From: a virus
Direction: 5' to 3' (one strand)
Virus record (IMG/VR): IMGVR_UViG_3300017963_000254
Location: 1 to 64,000 of that record
DNA: 64,000 nucleotides
In this document: positions 7,401 through 13,490 of the stretch, one piece after another
Position numbering within the stretch: position 1 is the first letter of the stretch
Layout of the letters: the number at the start of each line of letters is the position of its first letter
The notes under the pieces: generated by a model
What the model saw: only the letters and a program-made list of their open reading frames with translations
Told to the model about the DNA's origin: nothing
Databases searched by the model: none
Program-made: the position numbers and the translations under genes

Positions 7401-9425
7401 GCTGCCGGACCTGGCGGAGATCCTGCCGGAGTTCCCGACGTACGTGAGGCGGGCGCGCTCCAAGGGGTTCGTGCTCTCGCGGGAGTCGTTCCAGGCCGCG
7501 TTCGTGGACAGCGATCTGACGCAGGAGGAGGCGAAGGAGCGGTTCGGCATCGCGCACCAGTCGATGATTCGAGCCGTGAAGCTCTACCGCGAGTTCTCGG
7601 GCCAGCTCAAGGCCAAGCAGGCGCGGCTCATCAGCGCCCGCAAGCTGTCGGCGGAGCCGTTCTTCCCGCAGGAGGAGCTGGAGCGTCGGCTGTCGGCTGG
7701 GATGAGCGTGGAGGAGGTCGCAGCCGATTTGGGAGTCGGGTCATCGCTGGTCCTGATGGATCTGCGGCATCACGGGATCGCGCAGTCGAGCGGGAACGCT
7801 TCGCACTGGCTGGACAGCTTGTCGCAGCCGGAGCTGGATGCGCTGTCGCTGGTGAACCCGGCGATGGGAGCGCTGATCGGGGACGCGGCTACGGACTTTC
7901 CGGCGATGGTCGAGACGTACCAGCGGCTCGCGGAGCTTGCCGCGCTGCTCAAGGCGAGCTGGTCAACGCTCAAGGCGTTGCAGGTGCGCGGCGAGCTGCC
8001 GAAGGCCGCGCTGACCTTTGCCGCGAACGCGCAGGAGATGCGCCTGTCGCGCGCGCTGACGGCGGCCGGGATTCCGCACACACGACTGCTCTGCTTCCAC
8101 AAAAACTGGCAAGCGGACTTCGCGTGGCCGGAGAAGAAGCTGATGGTCGAGGTCGATGGCGAGTTTCACCGGAAGTGCGGGACGACCAAGAAGCGGGACG
8201 CCAGGAAGGCGCGCAAGGCGAAGCAGCTCGGCTACCGAGTCCTGCGCTTCACGACCGAGCAGGTGGACCGGGAGCTGCCGACCGTGGTGCGGCGGATCGC
8301 GGGCGCGCTTGGATGCGCGTTGCCGCGATCACTCCGGTTGGGGTAGAGACCGTCTGGGACATCACGGTCGAGGACGACGAAAGCTACGTCGCGCACGGGT
8401 TCCTGAACCACAACAGCAGCGATCCGGTCAATCTCCAGAACCAGCCGCGCGACCGCAACCTGATCCGCAAGGCGTTCTGCGCCTACTTCGAGGATGAGCT
8501 GGAGCCGGACATGCTCCTGTTCGGTGCCGACTACGGCCAGGTCGAGCTTCGCGTGGCCGCGCACCTGAGCGGCGACGAGGGCATGACCGAGGTCTACCAG
8601 ACCGGCAAGCCGTGCACGCGCGGCCCCGGCGGCGGCGCCTGCGAGCGCTACAAGTGGTGGGAGTGCGAGAACAAGGACGACGACGGGAACTACTGCGGGT
8701 ACACGTGGGTCCCGGAGCAGTGGGATCCGAAGAAGCCCGGCGCCCCTCTCACGTGCCCCAAGTGCGGCGGGCCGGAGATCGGTCATCAGAAGCGGTGCCG
8801 GCACGTCGACCTGCACCAGCGCACGGCCGAGGATGTCGGAGTTCCGAGAAACCCGCTCGCGAAGAACGCGAACTTCGGCTTGCTCTACCGGATGGCCGCT
8901 CCTCGGTTCTGCCAGTACGCTGATCTCTACGACGATCGCGGCGAGCCGATGATCGACTACGCGCAGTCGTTGATCGACGGATGGTTCGCGGCCTACCCGG
9001 CGATCCAGCCGTTCCACGACCGCACCGAGCGCTGGCTGCGCCAGAACGGCTGGTACGCCTGCACACTGACCGGCCGGCGTCGCCGGCTCGACCGGGAGCG
9101 ATGGAAGAACGAGTACCGTGCGGTCACGCAGGGCATCCAGTTTCGCGTCAGCGGTTCGGCACAGGACATTCTCAAGCGTGCCATGGTGGACATCGCCCAG
9201 GAGCGTGAGCGGAGGATCTTCTGGTCGCGGCCAGCTGAGAGCAAGCTCTGGCGAAGGCTCCGCTACATCATCCAGGTGCACGACGAGGTCATGCTCCAGG
9301 GGCCGGCGGTGCTCAAGGACGAGACGATCGATCTGATCAACACGAAGATGTGCGGCGCGGCCACGTTGAGCGTGCCTCTGACGGCGGACTGCAAAAGCGG
9401 GCGCACTTGGGATGACATTCACTGA
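4500..9425 (+). CDS. polA: family A DNA polymerase with two inteins
   Basis: One open frame of 1641 codons from ATG 4500 (an upstream GTG at 4467 is in frame but lacks conserved residues). Removing the two inteins leaves 778 residues. The 3'-5' exonuclease is present: DLETTGL (Exo I), HN-CKFD (Exo II, split by intein 1) and YYAMEDCYW (Exo III). Polymerase motifs are RLS-SSDP..NLQ (split by intein 2), DYGQVELR (motif A), KNANFGLLYR (motif B) and VHDEV (motif C). There is no 5'-3' exonuclease domain, as in replicative phage polymerases of the T7 sort. Between motifs A and B, about 8609-8805, is a Cys-rich insertion with CPKC and several other Cys and His residues, probably a zinc site, which is unusual for this family. 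It should be the replicative polymerase. Activity requires both inteins to splice. Confidence 0.9.
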   Translation: MPQLIKDIDTGDVEPVRLIDTARSRGAFVFDLETTGLVPRRDRIEGIAFYVPPDEPTQTPELRAWYPFIPDSYRTWVQPDDGGKPIVKNLRAAMPQAETMAALRPLFEESPGTIAVAHNCLQYNTRVLLADGSTELIGKIVNQRLPVSVMSWDGERFVAKRVTNWWRNGRRDDWYKLTLSHKPVGACLYVTGDHEVYLSNEEKRRVADLRPGDVLLRSEPLLSPAQKQVVLGTALGDGSFTRTSASVSHFLSVGHAPSQEEYLDWKVRMLGRMVSSRWEEANNRGFSAADGRIIKLRTINSEQFSRAAETVVVNGRRRISEEVLENLDARGLAVWYMDDGSVCVRRGALSAVRLHVYAYPIDDVERLCHWLAERWSIIAKKRKKTDRGEFKGYYIEMTGENALAFSKLVAPFVVPSMSYKLAPGDRGAFVDWTERFEHPSPATVVSVGRCGMPSSYSRVGFDLEVEDTHRYFASGILVSNCKFDVAFLKYASGCARGYWMERSAVDQLGNLVRDDANEDPAQWWCNGLLLADSMLADFLCDENLYQYGLKHRVKDVLGHEMTTYVDVARTRKQGVLSFMADDVQTLGYYAMEDCYWTWRLFEDRMRELDSQTPGKPIPEEAVDALAWLYEEGLKLSPFDKTRAMGNLERLFWGIDMRICQILEEMESTGILIDWKWLRQVTKDLEEKKEKIIRRIEERIGWTLNPNSQPQVSALLFSAKEHGGLGLNSKGIKRGKSGGISTGSKEIGHLRRADPIVADILDWRSADTVRANFSEKLARIAQEEPDCRVYSHFNQTGTVIHRLSCIAGSSKLAVRVGNDEYKRSTRISELLRFSGQTVTIETHKGRERRITHLVNKGPGFMFDVETDDGCKIRCTADHRFLTERGWRALKDIRVGDRLVRAELRAAPAAGGRTTLGSGSAVVPADLREGHAGGALEDPGLRAVERDRAGLQGDLRLGVPAPVSGNADEAAGPGGDPAGVPDVREAGALQGVRALAGVVPGRVRGQRSDAGGGEGAVRHRAPVDDSSREALPRVLGPAQGQAGAAHQRPQAVGGAVLPAGGAGASAVGWDERGGGRSRFGSRVIAGPDGSAASRDRAVERERFALAGQLVAAGAGCAVAGEPGDGSADRGRGYGLSGDGRDVPAARGACRAAQGELVNAQGVAGARRAAEGRADLCRERAGDAPVARADGGRDSAHTTALLPQKLASGLRVAGEEADGRGRWRVSPEVRDDQEAGRQEGAQGEAARLPSPALHDRAGGPGAADRGAADRGRAWMRVAAITPVGVETVWDITVEDDESYVAHGFLNHNSSDPVNLQNQPRDRNLIRKAFCAYFEDELEPDMLLFGADYGQVELRVAAHLSGDEGMTEVYQTGKPCTRGPGGGACERYKWWECENKDDDGNYCGYTWVPEQWDPKKPGAPLTCPKCGGPEIGHQKRCRHVDLHQRTAEDVGVPRNPLAKNANFGLLYRMAAPRFCQYADLYDDRGEPMIDYAQSLIDGWFAAYPAIQPFHDRTERWLRQNGWYACTLTGRRRRLDRERWKNEYRAVTQGIQFRVSGSAQDILKRAMVDIAQERERRIFWSRPAESKLWRRLRYIIQVHDEVMLQGPAVLKDETIDLINTKMCGAATLSVPLTADCKSGRTWDDIH
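4857..5939 (+). mobile_element. intein 1 of the DNA polymerase (LAGLIDADG, Exo II site)
   Basis: The insert has 361 residues, from Cys (TGC 4857) to Asn (AAT 5937-5939). It begins CLQYNTRVLLADG (block A) and has VTGDHEVYL (block B), two LAGLIDADG-type motifs (LGTALGDGS and VWYMDDGSV) and a C-terminal end YFASGILVSN followed by extein Cys. The exteins rejoin as AHN-CKFD, an intact Exo II motif. The penultimate residue is Ser, not the usual His; functional inteins without this His are known. The endonuclease motifs keep their acidic residues, so it may still be able to home. Confidence 0.92.
6909..8414 (+). mobile_element. intein 2 of the DNA polymerase, interrupted by an endonuclease gene in another frame
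   Basis: The intein starts at Cys (TGC 6909) with CIAGSSKLAVRV, has block B (CTADHRFLTERGWRAL), and its N-terminal part ends near 7200. The C-terminal part begins around ATG 8313 (MRVAAITPVGVETVWDI) and ends GFLNHN at 8412-8414, followed by extein Ser. The rejoined extein is RLS-SSDPVNLQNQ, the polymerase motif near motif A. Between the two parts, about 7205-8312, the polymerase frame stays open but encodes Gly/Ala/Arg-rich sequence without recognisable domains, while the +1 frame encodes a nuclease. The C-part looks like a typical split-intein C fragment with its own Met. Confidence 0.85.
7189..8346 (+). CDS. Vsr/DUF559-like homing endonuclease nested in the polymerase intein, +1 frame
   Basis: This frame, shifted +1 from the polymerase, encodes about 385 residues. 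A TTG at 7189 with GGGGA upstream (7179-7183) or a GTG at 7207 are candidate starts. Two helix-turn-helix-like segments (around DLTQEEAKERFGIAHQS and MSVEEVAADLGVG) precede a C-terminal nuclease fold with AGIPHTR, DFAWPEKKLMVEVDGEFH and GYRVLRFT, which matches the Vsr-like homing endonucleases described beside split inteins in so-called fractured genes. It ends at TAG 8344-8346, overlapping the Met-started C-part of the intein by 34 nt. It probably supplies the homing activity that intein 2 lacks in its own frame. How it is translated is unknown. Confidence 0.8.
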   Translation: MFEPSYVRLLRPVDGRRWVLDRPSFLRIFVKDTRAVRWKIPDYGLSNGIALVCKAIYGWEFPHLFRGTPTKLPDLAEILPEFPTYVRRARSKGFVLSRESFQAAFVDSDLTQEEAKERFGIAHQSMIRAVKLYREFSGQLKAKQARLISARKLSAEPFFPQEELERRLSAGMSVEEVAADLGVGSSLVLMDLRHHGIAQSSGNASHWLDSLSQPELDALSLVNPAMGALIGDAATDFPAMVETYQRLAELAALLKASWSTLKALQVRGELPKAALTFAANAQEMRLSRALTAAGIPHTRLLCFHKNWQADFAWPEKKLMVEVDGEFHRKCGTTKKRDARKARKAKQLGYRVLRFTTEQVDRELPTVVRRIAGALGCALPRSLRLG

Positions 9426-9450
9426 GTAAGTAGTTGTGACTGTTGAGCTT

Positions 9451-9662
9451 ATGAGTAACTGCTGTGATGGAGGTGTTCAGCGAAAGGCTACAGCATCCTC
9501 AACGTCCACGAAGACGAGATTCTCCGGCGCGTTCGCGCCGGGGAATCGCTGCCCAAGATCGCGGCCGACTTCGATACGACGCACACCAACCTGCACAGGT
9601 GGCTCGGGACCACCGGCATTCGGGAGGAGCAGATCAAGTGCGTCCTCATCGAGTGTGACGAG
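9451..9662 (+). other. coding sequence upstream of the HNH gene that lacks a start codon in frame
   Basis: In the frame of the next gene, the codons from about 9480 read KGYSILNVHEDEILRRVRAG and continue as an HTH-like segment with a Cys pair, so this is real coding sequence joined to the HNH protein. But the frame has a stop at 9465-9467 and no ATG, GTG or TTG before 9663. ATG 9451 opens a different frame (MSNCCDGGVQR) that would join correctly if one base were gained near GCGAAAGG (about 9480-9487). This suggests a frameshift mutation, a sequencing error in the A run, or programmed frameshifting. Confidence 0.5.
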
Positions 9663-10133
9663 ATGTTCCCGTGGAAGCCGGTCAAACTGGCCTGCTGTCG
9701 TAAGCACATCAAGCGGTACAACGCGCGGGGAAAGTCGCCAGGCGAGCTGCTTCCGTGCTGCCTGCCCGAGTGCGACGAGCTGGTGCTTGTTCCTAATCGC
9801 GTCGATGGGCAGCTGTGGTGGTGCTGCCGAAAACATGGCAACGCGCATTACAAGCGAATCGAGACCGGCTTCTACGATCGACTGCGCGATCCTGGTTACC
9901 GATGCGCCGGGCGGAATCCGAATGGTCGCCCATGCTCCGAGCGCTACTGCATCGACGAGCACCATACGGTGTTCAAGAACGGCACGAGCCACAAGAAGGG
10001 TCCGGTTATCACGCTCTGCCCGACGCATCACATGGCCCTTCATCGCGGTCTCGCCATCTACGACGAGCGCGGCTATCGGTGGATTGTGCGGGGGATCCTC
10101 GACGGGCTGCGAGCGAAGCATCCAACGCTGTAG
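9663..10133 (+). CDS. HNH endonuclease with zinc-binding cysteines (5' part out of frame)
   Basis: From ATG 9663 the protein has 156 residues, with CCRKH, CCLPECDE and WCCRKH clusters and a C-terminal HNH nuclease (CSERYCIDEHHTVFKNG, then LCPTHHMALHRG). This is the layout of phage HNH homing endonucleases. It lies just downstream of the intein-containing polymerase gene. Homologous sequence appears to continue upstream to about 9480, so ATG 9663 is unlikely to be the original start; the N-terminal HTH-like segment is separated by the frame problem described for 9451-9662. Confidence 0.65.
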   Translation: MFPWKPVKLACCRKHIKRYNARGKSPGELLPCCLPECDELVLVPNRVDGQLWWCCRKHGNAHYKRIETGFYDRLRDPGYRCAGRNPNGRPCSERYCIDEHHTVFKNGTSHKKGPVITLCPTHHMALHRGLAIYDERGYRWIVRGILDGLRAKHPTL

Positions 10134-10142
10134 GAGGAGCTG

Positions 10143-10391
10143 GTGAGTAACGAGAAAGTGTTCGCGAAGGTGATCGGCAGCCCCTATCCGACATCCGTTG
10201 GTTTCGTTGTCTCCTGCGCGCGCGGCGAAACAAGGGTCTACGTTGGTGAGGTGAGCATCGAGAGGGCCATGCCGACAACGCGGTTCGTGCTCCAGAAGAA
10301 GGATGCGCGCGTATTCACCAGAGAAGCGGCCGAGGCGCTGGGCGGCGTGCTCTTCCAGCGCGAGACCGAGATCGAGCCGGCTGATGCCTAA
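10143..10391 (+). CDS. small hypothetical protein, 82 aa
   Basis: It starts at GTG 10143 behind a strong Shine-Dalgarno sequence (AGGAGG, 10133-10138) and overlaps the next gene by 8 nt. The sequence alternates strands and charged helices (for example VGFVVSCARGETRVYVGEV), suggesting a small soluble alpha/beta protein. I do not recognise a family. Its tight coupling to the following ParB-methyltransferase gene suggests they are made together. Confidence 0.6.
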   Translation: MSNEKVFAKVIGSPYPTSVGFVVSCARGETRVYVGEVSIERAMPTTRFVLQKKDARVFTREAAEALGGVLFQRETEIEPADA

Positions 10392-11790
10392 GCCGACCGA
10401 CTACCCCAAGACGGCTCTCACCAAGCTGAAGCTCGACAAGAAGGTCAAAGCGCTCGTGCCCCGGCCCTCGAAAGAGGACCGGGCCGCGCTCAAGGCCGGG
10501 CTCAAGGCCGAGGGGCAGAAGAAGCCTGTCACGGTGCTACCCGACCTGACCCTGGTGGACGGCTACACGCGTGTCGAGCTGCTGAAGGAGCTGGGCGTCG
10601 AGCGGATCATGTACGAGGTCGTGGACGCCTTCCCGACCGATGCCGAGCTGCACCTCTACGCGATCTCGACCAACCTCGAGCGGCGCCAGCTAGACGACTT
10701 CCAGCGCGGGGAGCTGATCCTCTCGCGCCAGGCGATCGTTGATCGGGTCCAGGCCGAGGCGGCGAAGGCCAAGGCAGCTGGACAGCGGAAGGGCGGCGCG
10801 GCCACCAAGGGAGTGCCGAAGCGGAAGAAGGACGCACCGGAACGCTCCGGGAACACTCGTCCCCCGAGCGTTCGGAAGGAGGAGGATCGAGGTCCGCGCT
10901 CTCGCGATGTGCTCGCCAAGGCCGGTGGCCTGAAGTCGGGCCGGCAGCTCGAGAAGATCGCCAAGATCAAGAAGGCCGGCTCCACCGAGCAGCAGGAGCG
11001 GGTGCGCTCGAAGAAGGCCACGATCAACCAGGTCTACAACGAGATCCGCAAGGCGGAGAGGGCCAAGGAGGCCGCGAAGAAGGCCGCGAAGGTCAAGGAC
11101 GAGGAGCTGGGCGGCCGGATCATCTGCGCCGACGCCTTCGAGATGGAGATCGAGCACCCCGGCACCGTGGACCTGGTGATCGTGGACCCGCCCTACGGGA
11201 TCGCCCACGAGGGCAAGGGCATCAAGCAGGCCGGCGTCATGGTCTCCGTCTCGGAGGCGCTCTCCGAGTGGGGCCTGGAGGACGGCGTCGCGATCCTGAC
11301 CGACAGCCTGGTGCTCATCGACAAGCTGCTGCGAGAAGGCGGGTCGTTCTACCTGTTCATCGACCGGCTGCTGGTGACGACGGCGTGGGACGTCGCGCTC
11401 CAGCTGAAGCTGAAGCCGCGCAACACGGTCTACTGGCGTAAGACGAACCCGACGCCGTCCGGCCGAGGCAATTGGTCGTCGGCGGTCGAGGTCATGATCT
11501 ACGGAACCAAGCCGGGGAAGAAGCATACGTGGAACCTGTCCGGTGACGCTCCCAACTTCATCGAGACACCGGTGGCCGCCGGCAAGGAGCGTGTCGATCA
11601 CCCGACCCAGAAGCCGGTGAAGCTCTACTCGAAGCTCATCGAGGCCAGCTCCAACCCCGGTGACCTGGTCTGCGACTTCATGGCCGGGTCTGGGACGTGC
11701 GGGGTCGCGGCCCGCGAGCTGAAGCGCCCGTTCGTGCTCGTGGAGAAGCTGAAGAAGAACGTGAACACCATCAAGGCGAGGTTGGCATGA
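10384..11790 (+). CDS. ParB/Srx-like domain fused to a DNA methyltransferase
   Basis: The product has 468 residues. The N-terminal part (about 1-110) has the ParB/sulfiredoxin fold signature (KKPVTVLPDLTLVDGYTR), followed by a Lys/Ala-rich helical linker. The C-terminal part is a methyltransferase with DPPYGI (268-273) and FMAGSGTCG (about 432-440), again in beta order; DPPY is typical of N6-adenine enzymes. Such fusions are common in phages and plasmids. The ParB part may use nucleotide or DNA to aim or regulate the methylase. ATG 10384 is chosen because it begins the conserved part and overlaps the previous stop. Confidence 0.82.
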   Translation: MPKPTDYPKTALTKLKLDKKVKALVPRPSKEDRAALKAGLKAEGQKKPVTVLPDLTLVDGYTRVELLKELGVERIMYEVVDAFPTDAELHLYAISTNLERRQLDDFQRGELILSRQAIVDRVQAEAAKAKAAGQRKGGAATKGVPKRKKDAPERSGNTRPPSVRKEEDRGPRSRDVLAKAGGLKSGRQLEKIAKIKKAGSTEQQERVRSKKATINQVYNEIRKAERAKEAAKKAAKVKDEELGGRIICADAFEMEIEHPGTVDLVIVDPPYGIAHEGKGIKQAGVMVSVSEALSEWGLEDGVAILTDSLVLIDKLLREGGSFYLFIDRLLVTTAWDVALQLKLKPRNTVYWRKTNPTPSGRGNWSSAVEVMIYGTKPGKKHTWNLSGDAPNFIETPVAAGKERVDHPTQKPVKLYSKLIEASSNPGDLVCDFMAGSGTCGVAARELKRPFVLVEKLKKNVNTIKARLA

Positions 11791-12365
11791 GCGCTTTCTT
11801 CTGCACCTGCGGCCGGAAGATCCCCGACAACCTGGTGATCCGCCTCATCCAAGGCGGCGTCACGCTCGACTGCACCGACTGCGGGAAGAAGTGGACTCGC
11901 GGCGCGATCCTCGACCACGGGCTCCAGTGCCCGGTCTGCTCGAGCCGGCTCCAGCGATACCACCGGAAGATCAACTCGGGGATGGCGCGTGTCCTGTTCG
12001 AGCTGTGGTCGCTCTCGGAGCGCGACCTGACCGCCGAGTGGTGGCACCATCGCCAGTTCGATCGCTTCGGCTCGCGCGAGGTCCACAAGCTCGTCTGGTG
12101 GCGCTTCGTCGAGCAGAAGCCAGCCGATCCAGAGGAGACGAAGAAGAAGACGTCCGGCTACTGGCGAATCACCGAGGAGGGCCGCAAGTACGCGTCCGGC
12201 CTTTCGGCTGCCAAGCCGATCGCGATCGTCTACCAGGGAAAGCTGGTCGGCTTCGAGGGAACGCCGGAGCGAATCAGCGGTGCGTTCGGCGAGAAGTTCG
12301 ACTACGGCGAGCTGATGACGGCGCACAAGGCAGGTGAGCTGACGGCGACGACGGGGGCCTCGTAG
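11787..12365 (+). CDS. zinc-ribbon protein with CxCGRxIPD motif (192 aa)
   Basis: It starts at ATG 11787, overlapping the previous stop (ATGA). The N-terminus has two zinc pairs, FCTCGRKIPDN and LDCTDCGKKW, then a third pair CPVC. A winged-helix-like stretch follows (SGYWRITEEGRKYASG). The CxCGRxIP module occurs in two more proteins of this window (15164 and 59683). It is probably a DNA- or RNA-binding protein; no family is recognised beyond the zinc ribbon. Confidence 0.65.
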   Translation: MSAFFCTCGRKIPDNLVIRLIQGGVTLDCTDCGKKWTRGAILDHGLQCPVCSSRLQRYHRKINSGMARVLFELWSLSERDLTAEWWHHRQFDRFGSREVHKLVWWRFVEQKPADPEETKKKTSGYWRITEEGRKYASGLSAAKPIAIVYQGKLVGFEGTPERISGAFGEKFDYGELMTAHKAGELTATTGAS

Positions 12366-12368
12366 AAC
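12339..12368 (+). promoter_or_regulatory. possible promoter CTGACG-N18-TAGAAC overlapping a stop codon
   Basis: TAGAAC at 12363-12368 begins with the TAG stop codon of the preceding gene. CTGACG at 12339-12344 could be a -35 box with an 18-nt spacer. It would drive the small HTH gene at 12436 and the genes behind it. The GGG extension seen elsewhere is missing, so this is weaker than the others. Confidence 0.4.
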
Positions 12369-12375
12369 ACTCGGG

Positions 12376-12394
12376 CGCGGGGGAGGTCCCCGCG
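12376..12394 (+). other. GC-rich hairpin in an mRNA leader
   Basis: CGCGGGG (12376-12382) pairs with CCCCGCG (12388-12394) around the 5-nt loop GAGGT. There is no T run after it, so it is not a good intrinsic terminator. It lies between a possible promoter and the Shine-Dalgarno site AGGAGGTGAGG of the next gene and might affect leader stability or translation. Confidence 0.4.
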
Positions 12395-12435
12395 TCTTCC
12401 AGGCAAGCCCAGGCGAAAAGCTAGGAGGTGAGGCG

Positions 12436-12612
12436 ATGTCCGGCGGTGCGTATGGCGTGCGAGCGAGTGAGAGGGAGAAGGCGAGGATCATGAGGCTCCA
12501 CGAGGAGGGGCTGAACTACGAACAGATCGCTCGGCGGTTCGACCTTACCGCGAGGTCGGTCTCGAGGATCGTCAAGCGAGAGAAGGCGAAGGGAGAGAAG
12601 CAGCCGGCGTGA
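12436..12612 (+). CDS. small helix-turn-helix protein, 58 aa
   Basis: It starts at ATG 12436 behind a very strong Shine-Dalgarno sequence (AGGAGGTGAGG, 12423-12433). The product is nearly one HTH unit: MRLHEEGLNYEQIARRFDLT then ARSVSRIVKREKAKGEK, as in resolvase/Hin-type or sigma region 4-like HTHs. It is likely a small DNA-binding regulator. The stop overlaps the GTG start of the next gene (GTGA). Confidence 0.7.
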   Translation: MSGGAYGVRASEREKARIMRLHEEGLNYEQIARRFDLTARSVSRIVKREKAKGEKQPA

Positions 12613-12881
12613 GTCTCGTTCGGGCGTCGTGCCAGTTCTGTCGCGGTCCGGTCTGGGCGGATGACCGGGGTACGATGGAGCTGCACAAGGACGCAAGGGG
12701 CGCGACATGTGAGGGGGCAGGCCGCCGGATTGACCGGAGCCTGATCCCCTCATGGCACCCGATGCACTCGTGCGGGATTCACTGCGACGGCCAGGACGGC
12801 ATGTTCTCTCGCTGCAACCAGGCGAGGCTGCGAGGGCCACCGTCGGCTGTCGATCAACTCAGCAAGCTGGTGGATGAATGA
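12609..12881 (+). CDS. small Cys-rich hypothetical protein, 90 aa
   Basis: It starts at GTG 12609, overlapping the previous stop, and ends by overlapping the next ATG (ATGA at 12878). Cys residues in CQFC, TCEG, SCGIHC and RCNQ suggest a zinc-binding fold. No family is recognised. Confidence 0.55.
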   Translation: MSLVRASCQFCRGPVWADDRGTMELHKDARGATCEGAGRRIDRSLIPSWHPMHSCGIHCDGQDGMFSRCNQARLRGPPSAVDQLSKLVDE

Positions 12882-13264
12882 GCAAGCTGCGTCGGCAACG
12901 AGCGTTCGAGGACGCCGAGATCCAGTCCAAGCTCCCCGAGGCCGACGCGCCTCAGTCGCGCGCGGTCAGCGCTGGCGATGTTTCTGGCGATCTGCTCACG
13001 ACCGATGATGTCCACCAGCCCTATTGGAACCTGGTGGACTACGGCTTCGACGAGCAGATCGGCCGGCGGTCTTACGACTCCTACCGATCCAGGCTCACCA
13101 TGGTCTGGTCCGAGATCGACCGCGTGCTTGCGCCGAACGGGAAGTTCTGCCTGAACGCGCCGATCATGCCGCTGCGGAAGGCGGTCTCGGCCGAGCACTT
13201 CGGCAAGACGCACACGCGGCTGCTCGAAGAGCCATGCGGAGTGAGCCAACTGAGAGCGCGATGA
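12878..13264 (+). pseudogene. truncated DNA methyltransferase remnant
   Basis: The 128-residue product holds the first half of a beta-class methyltransferase: QPYWNLVDYG, then IGRRSYDSYRSRL and RVLAPNGKFCLNAPIMP, which normally follow a (S/D)PPYWN motif. Here the catalytic position reads VHQPYW, so the first Pro is replaced, and the second half with the FxGxGT SAM-binding motif is absent; the frame ends after unrelated residues at 13264. It is probably inactive. A trans role as a fragment cannot be excluded. Confidence 0.6.
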
Positions 13265-13325
13265 CCAGGGCGACACGGCCACCGGTTCTCGCTTATCTGT
13301 AGTAGTTGCAGTAGGTTGCTTCTCC

Positions 13326-13347
13326 AAGAGGTCTTGCGTAACCTCTT
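13326..13347 (+). terminator. weak hairpin terminator candidate
   Basis: AAGAGGT (13326-13332) pairs perfectly with ACCTCTT (13341-13347) around an 8-nt loop. The following TAGATT is only mildly T-rich. It lies in the 226-nt gap between the methyltransferase remnant and the next gene, where a terminator would be expected. The rest of that gap shows only the promoter at 13431. Confidence 0.4.
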
Positions 13348-13430
13348 TAGATTCGTCCGACTTCGTACACAAGATGCCAGCGATGTGTGCTGTCAGCGAA
13401 CAAGTGCGTCGTGGCATTTTGTGAGCCCAC

Positions 13431-13459
13431 TTGATTCCGCTTGGGAGTTGGCGTAGAAC
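13431..13459 (+). promoter_or_regulatory. promoter TTGATT-N17-TAGAAC
   Basis: TTGATT (13431-13436) and TAGAAC (13454-13459) are spaced by exactly 17 nt, the best sigma-70-like pair in the window. Transcription would start near 13466, giving a leader with the Shine-Dalgarno sequence TGGAGG (13479-13484) before ATG 13491. Confidence 0.65.
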
Positions 13460-13490
13460 CTGAGCGGAACGGTCTCCGACTGGAGGCTGA

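Noticed and set aside
7205-8312. Frame-0 translation of the insert in intein 2 as an endonuclease domain
   Set aside because: It is Gly/Ala/Arg-rich without any nuclease motif, while the +1 frame shows HTH segments and a Vsr-like core.
13265-13490. tRNA or small RNA gene in the longest clear gap of the first 15 kb
   Set aside because: No cloverleaf or T-loop sequence is present; the gap holds a hairpin and a promoter only.
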